DNA from: an uncultured Cetobacterium sp.
GTDB taxonomy: Bacteria; Fusobacteriota; Fusobacteriia; Fusobacteriales; Fusobacteriaceae
NCBI RefSeq assembly: GCF_945952365.1
Contig: NZ_CAMFHX010000004.1
Span: 1 to 64,000 of the forward strand
Direction: 5' to 3'
Length of the DNA: 64,000 nt
A program made the translations under genes and the position numbers. The notes beneath the pieces were generated by a model. It made no database searches and was not told the DNA's origin. It saw only the letters and a program-made list of their open reading frames with translations. Below, one piece after another: positions 51,817 through 59,639 of this stretch (within the stretch, counting starts at the first letter, position 1; each line of letters begins with the position of its first letter).

Positions 51817-53700
51817 ATGAATTTAAAAGAGGAGGATATAAAATATTTAAAACTTTTATCAAAGAGTTTTCCAACTATTTCTGAAACAGCAACAGAGATA
51901 ATTAACTTAGAAGCTATTTTATCACTTCCGAAAGGAACAGAACATTTTATAAGTGATATACACGGAGAGTATGAGGCATTTAATCATGTTTTGAAAAATT
52001 GTTCTGGAGTGATAAAAGAGAAGATAGAGGCTTTATTTCCTGATGTTATAGAGAAAGAGAGAAATCAATTAGCAACAATAATATATTATCCAAAAGAAAA
52101 AATTGAACTCATTCAATCCTTAGAAATAGATATGAAGGAGTGGTATAAAAAAACTATTCCTAGAGTTTTAGAAGTTTTAAAAATTGTTTCCTCGAAATAT
52201 ACAAGGTCAAAAGTAGGAAAAGCAATGACAAAAGATTTTTCATATATAATCCAAGAGCTACTTTATGAACGTGTTGAAGAGAAAAATAAAAAAGATTACG
52301 TTGAAGGAATAATAAGTACAATTATCGATATAAATCAAGGAAAAGAGTTTATAATAAATGTGAGTACTTTGATTCAGAAGCTAGTGGTGGATAACCTTCA
52401 TATCGTAGGAGATATATATGATAGAGGACCATATCCTCATAAGATAATGGATAAGCTAATAAAGTATCACAATGTAGATATACAGTGGGGAAATCATGAT
52501 ATTTTATGGGTTGGAGCTGCGTGTGGGCATGAAGCTTCTATAGCTAATGCGATCCGAATATGTCTGAGATATTCTAATCGTGAAATATTAGAAGATGGAT
52601 ATGGAATAAATTTATTACCACTAGCAACATTAGCTATAGAGCATTATGCTGATGATTCTTGTTCTGAGTTTAGACCAAAGGATAAAAATGAAAGTAAAGA
52701 TTCGCAGTTGCTATCAAAAATGCATAAAGCGATTTCAATTATTCAATTTAAGTTAGAGGGTGAAGTTATAAAAAGAAACCCAACTTTTAATATGGAGGAC
52801 CGTTTACTTTTACATAATTTGATTGGAAAAAGTAAGATGATAAATTCAGAAAATCCATATCTTTTAACTGAAGATGAAAAGAAAGTTATAGGCGGATTGG
52901 TTAGAAGTTTTAGAAATAGTGAAAAACTTCAAGAACACATAAAATTTCTTTTAGAAAAGGGAAATGTTTATTTAAAAAGAAATTCAAATCTACTATTTCA
53001 TGGTTGTATGCCTTTAGATGAAAAAGGTGGATTTAGAGAGGTAAATATTTTTGGGAAAAAGTATTCAGGAAAAAGATTGTTTGAAAGATGTGACCAACTT
53101 TGTAGAGAGGGTTACTATGATGAAAATGTTCAAGGAAAAGATTTCATCTGGTATCTTTGGTGTGGAAAAGATTCTCCACTTTTTGGAAAAGATAAGATGA
53201 GAACTTTTGAAAGATATTTCTTTTCTGAGAAAGAAAGTCATAAAGAGATTTATGATTTTTATTATGAATTTTTCGATAAAAAAGATGTTGCTGAAAGAAT
53301 ACTCAAAGAGTTTGGAATCAACGATGAGTATTCTCATATAATAAATGGACATGTTCCAGTTAAAGTGAGAAAAGGTGAAACTCCTATAAAAGGAGAGGGA
53401 AAAGTAATTTTAATAGATGGAGGATTTTCAGAAGCCTATCAATCAACAACTGGAATAGCTGGGTATACTTTAATTTTTAACTCACATGGGAAAAGATTAG
53501 TATGTCATAAGCCATTTGAAAATATAGGAGAATCTATTCAAAAATGTTTGGATATTCAATCAACAACCGAGATTTTAGATAGCCGTTATGAAAGATTGAA
53601 GGTTAGAGATACTGATGTAGGAAAAGATTTAGAAAGCCAAGTTAAAGAGTTAAAAAAATTATTGTATTGTTATAAGAAAGGGATAATAAAAAGTCTCTGA
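51817..53700 (+). CDS. fbp: Fructose-1,6-bisphosphatase class III
   Basis: Class III FBPase, first known from Bacillus, is a manganese metallophosphoesterase unrelated to E. coli Fbp. The 627-residue product has the phosphoesterase motifs FISDIHGEYEAFNHVL, HIVGDIYDRGPYPHKIMD, QWGNHDILWVGAACGH and, late, IINGHVPVKVRKGETPIKGEGK plus LIDGGFSEAYQ. The start is ATG 51817, one base after the ppdK stop, with AAGGATGGGA upstream; an earlier ATG at 51790 runs inside ppdK. With ppdK it makes a compact gluconeogenic unit. A terminator follows. Confidence 0.96.
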   Translation: MNLKEEDIKYLKLLSKSFPTISETATEIINLEAILSLPKGTEHFISDIHGEYEAFNHVLKNCSGVIKEKIEALFPDVIEKERNQLATIIYYPKEKIELIQSLEIDMKEWYKKTIPRVLEVLKIVSSKYTRSKVGKAMTKDFSYIIQELLYERVEEKNKKDYVEGIISTIIDINQGKEFIINVSTLIQKLVVDNLHIVGDIYDRGPYPHKIMDKLIKYHNVDIQWGNHDILWVGAACGHEASIANAIRICLRYSNREILEDGYGINLLPLATLAIEHYADDSCSEFRPKDKNESKDSQLLSKMHKAISIIQFKLEGEVIKRNPTFNMEDRLLLHNLIGKSKMINSENPYLLTEDEKKVIGGLVRSFRNSEKLQEHIKFLLEKGNVYLKRNSNLLFHGCMPLDEKGGFREVNIFGKKYSGKRLFERCDQLCREGYYDENVQGKDFIWYLWCGKDSPLFGKDKMRTFERYFFSEKESHKEIYDFYYEFFDKKDVAERILKEFGINDEYSHIINGHVPVKVRKGETPIKGEGKVILIDGGFSEAYQSTTGIAGYTLIFNSHGKRLVCHKPFENIGESIQKCLDIQSTTEILDSRYERLKVRDTDVGKDLESQVKELKKLLYCYKKGIIKSL

Positions 53701-53710
53701 TTATCAAATG

Positions 53711-53744
53711 AAAAATGGAAGAGTTTAATACTCTTCCATTTTTT
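53711..53744 (+). terminator. Bidirectional terminator between fbp and htpG
   Basis: AAAAATGGAAGAG (53711-53723), loop TTTAATA, CTCTTCCATTTTT (53731-53743): a 13-bp perfect stem with U-tracts both ways. Confidence 0.93.
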
Positions 53745-53747
53745 AGT

Positions 53748-55565
53748 TTATTTACTTAAAATTTTATTTAAATTTGTTACAAATTCTAAAGGATTTTCTA
53801 AAGCGAATCCTTCAAGTAAGAGCCCTTGATTATAAAGTATGTTAGAAAGCTCACCAAGTTCATCGTCATTGGCATTTTGTAGTTTGTTAAACAGAGGATG
53901 ATTTGGATTAAGTTCTAAAACTTTTTGAGCTTTAACTCCTTCGTTTCCAGGTATTTGAGATAAAAGTTTTTCCATCTCTAAAGATACCTCACCTTTAGAA
54001 GAAAGAGAGATTGAACTATCTCCAAGCTCTGGATTAAGTTTAACTTCAACAATTTTCTCATTTAAAGTAGACTTAATTTTATCTAATAGTGATTTATTAA
54101 TTTCTGAAAGTTTTTTTAATTCCTCTTTCTCTTCTTCGCTTTCAAAAGAAACATCATAAACAGATTTAAACTCTTTATCAGAGAAACTCTGCATAGTTTT
54201 TAAAGCGAACTCATCGGCAGCTTCAGTTAAATATAAAATTTCAAAATCTTTATTTAAAACATTAGAAACTTTAGGCATTTTTTCTAAAATACCAATATTT
54301 TCACCGACAGCATAATAGATTTCATTTTGATTAGACTTCATTCTTTCTACATACTCTTTAAGAGATACAAATTCTTTATTTTTAGAGCTCTTAAACATAA
54401 GTAGGTTTTGTAGTTTTTCTTTATTCAATCCAAAGTTTTCATGAATCCCGAATTTTATATGTTTTCCAAAAGTTTCCCAGAATTTTATATATTTATCTCT
54501 ATCATTGCTCATAAGTTTTTCAAACTCAGAGATTATTTTCTTTTCTAAATTCTTAGATATATTTTTTAATTGTTGAGTTTTTTGTAGAATTTCTCTAGAA
54601 ATATTTAGAGAAAGGTCATCGGTATCAACAAGTCCTTTTATAAAGTTAAAATATTGTGGAATAAGTTCTTCACATTTATCCATAATAAAAACATTTTTTG
54701 TATAAAGTTGTAACCCTCTTTTGTACTCACGAGTGTATAGATCATATGGTGGAGTAGCAGGTACAAATAAAATAGCATTATACTCTAAGCTACCTTGAAT
54801 ATTAAAGTTAAAGTGTAATAATGGGTCTTGCCAGTCATGGAAATTTGACTTATAAAACTCATTGTAATCCTCGTCTTTTAATTCATTTTTAGGTGTTTTC
54901 CAAATAGGTTTAGTAGAGTTAAGTCTTTCCTCTTTAAAAAGAATAGGATACTTAACATAATCTGAATATTTTTTAATAAGAGCTCTAAATTTATGTTCAT
55001 TTAAAAACTCTTTGTCTTCGTCATTATCTTTTATATGTAGAATAATAGAAGTTCCTATTTCAGCTTTATCGATCTCTTCAATATCATAGCTTCCCTCACC
55101 AGCTGAAATCCATCTAACTCCTTTATCAGAATAAGGTGATTTTGTTTCTAAAATAATTTTATCTGCAACCATAAATGCAGAGTAAAAACCAACGCCAAAT
55201 TGACCGATTATATTTAAATCACCATTTTTTTTAGCTTCTTCTAGAGAGTTTAAAAAAGCTTTTGATCCAGATTTTGCGATTGTACCGATATTTTCAACTA
55301 CTTCATCAAAAGTCATTCCAATACCAGTATCTTTGATAGTCAGTGTTCTAGAATTTGTATCTGGTAAGATAGATATACTAAGTTCTTTAGAAGAATCTAA
55401 AATATGGGTATCTGTAAGAGCTTTAAATTTTAGCTTATCAATTGCATCGCTTGCATTAGAGATTAACTCTCTTAAAAATATCTCCTTATGAGTATAGATT
55501 GAATGAACCATAAGGTTCAGAAGTTCTTTAGTTTCTGCTTGAAATACTTTAGTTTCTTTTTTCAT
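53748..55565 (-). CDS. htpG: Chaperone HtpG (Hsp90)
   Basis: HtpG is the bacterial Hsp90 ATP-dependent chaperone. I use the ATG at 55565, giving MKKETKVFQAETKELLNLM, with AAGGAGG upstream; a longer reading adds 19 residues that overlap the regulatory region. The N-terminal ATPase has HKEIFLRELISNASDAIDKL, IKDTGIGM, IGQFGVGFYSAFMVAD and GTSIILHIK. Middle and C-terminal dimerisation regions follow, for 605 residues. Transcription begins at a strong promoter with a CIRCE-like element at its start. Confidence 0.97.
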   Translation of the reverse strand: MKKETKVFQAETKELLNLMVHSIYTHKEIFLRELISNASDAIDKLKFKALTDTHILDSSKELSISILPDTNSRTLTIKDTGIGMTFDEVVENIGTIAKSGSKAFLNSLEEAKKNGDLNIIGQFGVGFYSAFMVADKIILETKSPYSDKGVRWISAGEGSYDIEEIDKAEIGTSIILHIKDNDEDKEFLNEHKFRALIKKYSDYVKYPILFKEERLNSTKPIWKTPKNELKDEDYNEFYKSNFHDWQDPLLHFNFNIQGSLEYNAILFVPATPPYDLYTREYKRGLQLYTKNVFIMDKCEELIPQYFNFIKGLVDTDDLSLNISREILQKTQQLKNISKNLEKKIISEFEKLMSNDRDKYIKFWETFGKHIKFGIHENFGLNKEKLQNLLMFKSSKNKEFVSLKEYVERMKSNQNEIYYAVGENIGILEKMPKVSNVLNKDFEILYLTEAADEFALKTMQSFSDKEFKSVYDVSFESEEEKEELKKLSEINKSLLDKIKSTLNEKIVEVKLNPELGDSSISLSSKGEVSLEMEKLLSQIPGNEGVKAQKVLELNPNHPLFNKLQNANDDELGELSNILYNQGLLLEGFALENPLEFVTNLNKILSK

Positions 55566-55580
55566 CTTGTCCTCCTTAAA

Positions 55581-55607
55581 ATAGCACTCTAAACTTATTG
55601 TGGCTAA
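55581..55607 (-). promoter_or_regulatory. CIRCE-like element upstream of htpG
   Basis: The plus strand reads ATAGCACTC, nine bases, TGTGGCTAA. One half matches eight of nine positions of the CIRCE half-site TTAGCACTC; the other keeps GCTAA at the outer end. The nine-base spacer is exact. It lies at the predicted transcription start, as HrcA operators do. Confidence 0.6.
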
Positions 55608-55612
55608 TAAAA

Positions 55613-55642
55613 TATATATCATAAACTCTAAAAAAATGTCAA
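55613..55642 (-). promoter_or_regulatory. Promoter of htpG
   Basis: A perfect TTGACA (55642-55637) and TATATA (55618-55613), 18 bases apart on the minus strand, immediately upstream of the CIRCE-like element. Confidence 0.7.
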
Positions 55643-55658
55643 GTCCTAAAAGAAAAAC

Positions 55659-55687
55659 TTGTATTTTATAGTTCTTTGGTATATAAT
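55659..55687 (+). promoter_or_regulatory. Promoter of tcdA-flavodoxin-rhodanese
   Basis: TTGTAT (55659-55664), 17-base spacer, perfect TATAAT (55682-55687). It diverges from the htpG promoter. Confidence 0.78.
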
Positions 55688-55730
55688 CTTTATGGAATTA
55701 GTAAAGAATTATAAAAAGGTTGGTATATAG

Positions 55731-56456
55731 ATGATTTTTCAAAGAACAGAATTATTAATAGGTACAGAAAATCTAAATAAACTAAGCCACTCTCATATAC
55801 TTGTATTTGGAGTAGGTGGAGTAGGTGGATTTGTGGTTGAGTCTTTAGTGAGAGCTGGAGTAGGAGAACTTACAGTTGTTGATTTTGACACTGTTGATAT
55901 AACAAATTTAAATAGACAAGTTATTGCAACTATAGATACTGTTGGTCAAGATAAGGTTGAAGTAATAAAAAGAAGAGCTCTTTCAATTAATCCAGATATA
56001 AAGGTTAATGCCTATAAAGAAAAGTTTTTTAAAGAAAAAAGAGATTTATTTTTCTCAGAAGATAAAAAGTATGATTATATAGTTGATGCTATAGATTTAG
56101 TTACAGCAAAATTAGACTTAATAACAATAGCTAAAGAATTAAAAATTCCAATAATTTCCTCTATGGGAACTGGAAATAAAATAAATCCAACGATGTTTGA
56201 AGTTGCAGATATCAGTAAAACATCAGTTTGTCCTTTAGCAAAAGTTATGAGAGCAGAGTTGAAAAAAAGGAGAATAGGGAAACTTAAGGTATTATTCTCA
56301 AGAGAGTTACCGATGAAACCAAAAAGTTCAGAAGGTGATAGAGCAAAACAAAATAATGTAGGAAGTATATCGTTTGTACCTTCGGTTGCAGGGCTTATTA
56401 TTGCAAGTGAGGTAATAAAAGATATAACTGGTTTAAAGAATGGTGGAGGAAATTAA
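55731..56456 (+). CDS. tcdA: tRNA threonylcarbamoyladenosine dehydratase
   Basis: TcdA (CsdL) is an E1/ThiF-like enzyme that cyclises t6A37 in tRNA to ct6A using ATP. The 241-residue product has FQRTELLIGTENLNKLSHSH at the start, ATP loop VFGVGGVGGFVVESLVRAGVG, DFDTVDITNLNRQ for adenylation, DAIDLVTAKLDLI, and the late FSRELPMKP and GSISFVPSVAGLIIASEVI. These distinguish TcdA from MoeB and ThiF. A rhodanese-like protein two genes later could supply sulfur in related systems, but TcdA needs none. It begins the operon. Confidence 0.9.
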   Translation: MIFQRTELLIGTENLNKLSHSHILVFGVGGVGGFVVESLVRAGVGELTVVDFDTVDITNLNRQVIATIDTVGQDKVEVIKRRALSINPDIKVNAYKEKFFKEKRDLFFSEDKKYDYIVDAIDLVTAKLDLITIAKELKIPIISSMGTGNKINPTMFEVADISKTSVCPLAKVMRAELKKRRIGKLKVLFSRELPMKPKSSEGDRAKQNNVGSISFVPSVAGLIIASEVIKDITGLKNGGGN

Positions 56457-56457
56457 T

Positions 56458-56961
56458 ATGAAAAAAATAGGAATTTTTTATGGAACAACTTCAGGAATAA
56501 CAGCTGGAATAGTTGATGAGATAGAGTTTTATTTAAGAGGTGAGGAATACGAGGTATTTGATGTAGCTAATGGAATAGATGAAATGGCTGGATTAGATAA
56601 CCTTATTTTAGTTTCTCCAACTTATGGTGTAGGAGAGTTACAAAGAGATTGGGAAGCTGTTTATGATACTTTTAAAAATCTTGATTTTACAGGTAAAGTT
56701 GTAGGTATTGTAGGAGTAGGAAATCAATTTGCATTTGGAGAATCATACGTTGGTGCTATGAGAAAACTTTATGATGCTGTAGAAAAAAATGGAGCAAAAG
56801 TTGTAGGATTTACTTCAACAGTAGGATATTCTTATGAAGAGACAGAATCTATCATAGGAGATAAGTTTATAGGATTAGCTTTAGATGAGAGTAATCAAGA
56901 TAATGAGACTCCAGATAGAATAAAAGCTTGGATAGAAGAGATCAAACCGTTATTTAATTAA
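56458..56961 (+). CDS. fldA: Flavodoxin
   Basis: Flavodoxin is a small FMN electron carrier that replaces ferredoxin. I use ATG 56458, one base after the tcdA stop, with GGAGG upstream. The 167-residue product has the FMN phosphate loop IGIFYGTTSGITAGIVDEI (usual form GSTTGNT; here the loop ends with Ile rather than Asn), the 50s loop LVSPTYGVGELQRDWE and the 90s loop GVGNQFAFGESYVGAM. The length is that of a long-chain flavodoxin. It ends DRIKAWIEEIKPLF. Confidence 0.93.
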   Translation: MKKIGIFYGTTSGITAGIVDEIEFYLRGEEYEVFDVANGIDEMAGLDNLILVSPTYGVGELQRDWEAVYDTFKNLDFTGKVVGIVGVGNQFAFGESYVGAMRKLYDAVEKNGAKVVGFTSTVGYSYEETESIIGDKFIGLALDESNQDNETPDRIKAWIEEIKPLFN

Positions 56962-56970
56962 GAGGAAGAT

Positions 56971-57270
56971 ATGCAAAGAGAAACTTATAAAACATTGTCA
57001 AAAGAAGAGGTTAAAACGCTTTTAAAAAATGAAAACTCAATACTTTTAGATGTTAGAACAGAGGAGGAGTATTGGGAAAATTCTTTAGAGGAAACAATTA
57101 ATATTCCACTTCATGAACTTCAAGATAGAGCTTTTGAATTGGATAAAAATAAAACATATATCACTTTTTGTAGAAGTGGAGTTCGTTCAAAAACAGCGGC
57201 TTTAATTCTATTAGAAGAGGGATTTCAAAGTATTTATAATTCAGAAGAGGGTATTTTAACTTGGAAATAA
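56971..57270 (+). CDS. Rhodanese-like domain protein
   Basis: This 99-residue single rhodanese domain has the CH2A-type start ILLDVRTEEEYWENSLEETINIPL and the active loop FCRSGVRSKTAA with Cys67 as the persulfide-carrying residue. It ends with the usual NSEEGILTWK (family GGxxxW). Such proteins shuttle sulfane sulfur; the partner is not evident. It follows flavodoxin by nine bases. Its end is five bases before the -35 of the putP leader promoter, with no terminator hairpin visible between. Confidence 0.88.
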   Translation: MQRETYKTLSKEEVKTLLKNENSILLDVRTEEEYWENSLEETINIPLHELQDRAFELDKNKTYITFCRSGVRSKTAALILLEEGFQSIYNSEEGILTWK

Positions 57271-57274
57271 AAAA

Positions 57275-57303
57275 TTGACAAATTTATTTTCATATGGTAG
57301 TAT
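57275..57303 (+). promoter_or_regulatory. Promoter of the putP leader
   Basis: A perfect TTGACA (57275-57280), 17 bases, then TAGTAT (57298-57303) with TGG before it (extended -10). Transcription should begin near 57310, leaving a leader of about 275 bases before putP. Confidence 0.8.
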
Positions 57304-57333
57304 AAATAAAATAAAAATTGCAGGAGAGTTCTA

Positions 57334-57393
57334 ATGAGAAAAAATCAAGTTATTTCTAATAATGTAAATAGAAAACCCATCCCCCCTAGATAG
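57334..57393 (+). CDS. Putative proline-codon leader peptide of putP
   Basis: A 19-codon reading frame begins at ATG 57334, with AGGAGA eight to thirteen bases upstream, and reads MRKNQVISNNVNRKPIPPR before TAG. Three of its last five codons are proline: CCC, CCC and CCT. CCC looks rare in this AT-rich window, where proline is mostly CCA or CCT. The frame lies about 25 bases after the predicted transcription start and 120 bases before a terminator, and the downstream gene is the proline symporter putP. This is the arrangement of amino-acid leader peptides that control attenuation. No protein function is expected. I see no close known homologue. Confidence 0.72.
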   Translation: MRKNQVISNNVNRKPIPPR

Positions 57394-57422
57394 GGATTTG
57401 TGTTTTAAGCATTAGTTTATGT

Positions 57423-57468
57423 TTAGATACAGATCCATTTTGTGTTACAAATTTGGGTCTGTATCTAA
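57423..57468 (+). promoter_or_regulatory. Long stable hairpin in the putP leader
   Basis: TTAGATACAGATCC (57423-57436) pairs with GGGTCTGTATCTAA (57455-57468), a 14-bp stem with one G-U, and an inner TTTGT/ACAAA stem. It lacks a U-tract, so it is not itself a terminator. Its 3' arm with the following GGGG (57462-57472) can instead pair with CCCCCTAGATA at 57382-57392, the proline codons and stop of the leader peptide (10 of 11 pairs). Confidence 0.75.
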
Positions 57469-57515
57469 GGGGAAATAACTTTTAAAAAAGATTATTTTAA
57501 TAGGATTCTTTTAAT

Positions 57516-57558
57516 GAGGGTCACTTAGGTACAGTTGTACTTAAGTGGCCCTCTTTTT
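57516..57558 (+). terminator. Intrinsic terminator (attenuator) before putP
   Basis: GAGGGTCACTTA (57516-57527) pairs with TAAGTGGCCCTC (57542-57553), 12 bp with one G-U, with an inner GTAC/GTAC stem and loop AGTT, followed by TTTTT. It ends 16 bases before the putP ribosome site and belongs to the putP leader transcript. Confidence 0.92.
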
Positions 57559-57585
57559 ATTTAAAAAAATTTCGGAGGAGAAAAA

Positions 57586-59019
57586 ATGATAGGAGTAGAA
57601 ACATTTATAACATTTGGAGCGTATTTAATATTTTTAATAGGAGTGGGAGTTTATTTTTATGGAAAAACCTCCAGTTCAGAGGATTATCTTATAGGAGGAA
57701 GAGGCGTAGGTAGTTGGGTAACTGCACTATCAGCACAAGCTAGTGATATGAGTGGATGGTTACTTATGGGATTACCTGGAGCAGTTTACCTTTCAGGATT
57801 TGGGGAGATTTGGGTTGTCGTTGGTTTAGCTATTGGAACTTATTTAAATTGGAAGTTTATAGCACCGAAGTTAAGGGTAGAAACAGAAATTGAGGATACA
57901 CTGACACTACCAACATTTTTAGAGAGAAAACTAAAAGATGAGAAGGGAACTATTAGAAAAATTTTAGCTGTAGGAACACTATTTTTCTTTACAATATATT
58001 CATCATCTGGATTAGTAGCAGCAGGAAAACTATTTGAATCGATACTTGGAATAGATTATAAAGTAGCGGTTGTAGTTGGAGCTGTAACTATAGTTGTGTA
58101 TACATTTATGGGTGGATATTTAGCATCGTGTTGGACGGACTTTTTCCAAGGGGCTTTAATGTTTATGGCAATAATAGCGGTTCCGGTTATGGCTTACTAT
58201 AAAGTAGGGGATTTAGAAACTGTAAAGCAAGGAATGGAGTTAAAGGGAATAACTTTTGATATATTTAAACAAGGTGGAAAGGATATCGGGATTATGGGTA
58301 TTTTATCATCTTTAGCTTGGGGATTGGGGTATTTTGGGCAACCACATATCTTAGTTAGATTTATGAGTATAAGTGATGTTAAAGAGTTAAAAAAATCTAG
58401 AAGAATAGCTATGATTTGGGTATTGATATCACTTGTTGGAGCTATAGCGATTGGACTTTTAGGTATTCCTTTATTTAAAGAGGTAAGTCAACTTGGAGGA
58501 GACGCAGAAAAAATATTTATATATATGATAAAAGAGTTATTTAATCCTTGGGTAGCTGGAATTTTATTAGCAGCAATATTATCTGCGATAATGTCTACAA
58601 TAGATTCTCAACTGTTGGTATCATCAACAACACTGACTGAAGATTTTTATAAATATATAAAAAAAGATGCAACAGATAAAGAGATTATGTTTGTAGGAAG
58701 AGTTTGTGTAGTTGTTATTGCATTATTAGCTCTATTATTTGCTCTTAATCAAAATGCTAAAGTGTTGTCGCTAGTTGCTTATGCTTGGGGAGGATTTGGA
58801 ACAATATTTGGACCTGCAATAATAGCTGTTTTATATTTAAAGGATGTAAGTGCAAAAAGTGTTTTATCAGGTATTTTAGTGGGGACATTTATATTTTTAA
58901 TTTGGAAAGTTATTGGTTTAGATGTTTATATGTATGAGTTACTACCTGGATTTATGAGTAATTTAATAACAGTTTATGTAGCTGAAAAAGTATTCTGCAA
59001 AAGAGTAATTGAAGCATAG
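57586..59019 (+). CDS. putP: Sodium/proline symporter
   Basis: PutP is a solute:sodium symporter that imports proline. The 477-residue protein has about 13 hydrophobic segments. Family features are YLIGGRGVGSWVTALSAQASDMSGWLLMGLPGA (residues about 34-66), with the conserved SAQASDMSGW sodium site, WKFIAPKLR, TLPTFLE, YTFMGGYLASCWTDFFQG, GYFGQPHILVRFM and LSAIMSTIDSQLLVSSTTL. The last two are typical for PutP among the SSS family. A GGAGGAG site precedes the ATG. Expression is probably controlled by the leader peptide and terminator upstream. No putA is adjacent. Confidence 0.94.
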   Translation: MIGVETFITFGAYLIFLIGVGVYFYGKTSSSEDYLIGGRGVGSWVTALSAQASDMSGWLLMGLPGAVYLSGFGEIWVVVGLAIGTYLNWKFIAPKLRVETEIEDTLTLPTFLERKLKDEKGTIRKILAVGTLFFFTIYSSSGLVAAGKLFESILGIDYKVAVVVGAVTIVVYTFMGGYLASCWTDFFQGALMFMAIIAVPVMAYYKVGDLETVKQGMELKGITFDIFKQGGKDIGIMGILSSLAWGLGYFGQPHILVRFMSISDVKELKKSRRIAMIWVLISLVGAIAIGLLGIPLFKEVSQLGGDAEKIFIYMIKELFNPWVAGILLAAILSAIMSTIDSQLLVSSTTLTEDFYKYIKKDATDKEIMFVGRVCVVVIALLALLFALNQNAKVLSLVAYAWGGFGTIFGPAIIAVLYLKDVSAKSVLSGILVGTFIFLIWKVIGLDVYMYELLPGFMSNLITVYVAEKVFCKRVIEA

Positions 59020-59021
59020 AG

Positions 59022-59054
59022 AAAAGGTACAAATTTATTTTGTACCTTTTTTTT
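59022..59054 (+). terminator. Bidirectional terminator between putP and ogt
   Basis: AAAAGGTACAAA (59022-59033), loop TTTAT, TTTGTACCTTTT (59039-59050), then TTTT: a 12-bp stem. It includes the stop codon of the converging ogt gene. Confidence 0.88.
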
Positions 59055-59514
59055 CTAGATGCAATAGTTCGTCTTTTAAACTTAAACCATATGCATAGCC
59101 AGTTAATTTTCCATTGCTTCCAATAACTCTATGGCAAGGAATAACAATAGGGATTGGATTTTTATTATTCGCCATTCCTACAGCTCTACACGCTTTTGGA
59201 TTTCCAATAGCGATAGCGATATCTTTATATGACTTAACTTCACCATAAGGTATTTTTAGAAGAGCATTCCACACAGATTTTTGAAATTCTGTTCCTGATG
59301 GATTTATTTTAAAAGTGAAACATTTTCTTTTTCCATTTAAAAATTCCTCTATCTCTTTAAAAGCTTTTTCTAAAAGTTTTGTAAGTTTAAAAGTTCTATT
59401 TGAGTTTGGATTGTTGAGCTCTATTTTTGTAATTTCTTCTTCATTGCCTTCTATTTTAAGTAATCCGAGTGGAGTATCAAAAATATAAAAATAACCTGGA
59501 ACTATATTTTTCAT
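59035..59514 (-). CDS. ogt: Methylated-DNA--protein-cysteine methyltransferase
   Basis: Ogt removes alkyl groups from O6-alkylguanine in DNA by irreversible transfer to its own cysteine. The 159-residue product has FQKSVWNALLKIPYGEVKSYKDIA, with the DNA-binding helix, then NPKACRAVGMANNKNPIPIVIPCHRVIGSNG with the active-site PCHRV, and GYAYGLSLKDELLHLE. It lacks an Ada-type N-terminal regulatory domain. It is a single gene on the minus strand and converges on putP. An AGGAGG-type site precedes the start. Confidence 0.95.
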   Translation of the reverse strand: MKNIVPGYFYIFDTPLGLLKIEGNEEEITKIELNNPNSNRTFKLTKLLEKAFKEIEEFLNGKRKCFTFKINPSGTEFQKSVWNALLKIPYGEVKSYKDIAIAIGNPKACRAVGMANNKNPIPIVIPCHRVIGSNGKLTGYAYGLSLKDELLHLEKKGTK

Positions 59515-59608
59515 AAAACCTCCTATTAAAATATAATTTTAGATTATACTGAAAGAATTAGAAAAAATCAAGATTATTTAAAAAAACATGTTCGTTAAAA
59601 GGTTAAAA

Positions 59609-59637
59609 CTTTTCAAAATAAAATATTTGTAGTATAA
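59609..59637 (+). promoter_or_regulatory. Promoter of the cobalamin uptake operon
   Basis: TTTTCA (59609-59614), 17-base spacer, TATAAT (59632-59637). Transcription starts just before the riboswitch. The bases between ogt and here hold nothing else I recognise. Confidence 0.65.
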
Positions 59638-59639
59638 TA

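Noticed and set aside
57305-57585. T-box riboswitch in the putP leader
   Set aside because: No T-box sequence (AGGGTGGNACCGCG) or specifier-loop architecture is visible; the small frame with proline codons explains the leader better.
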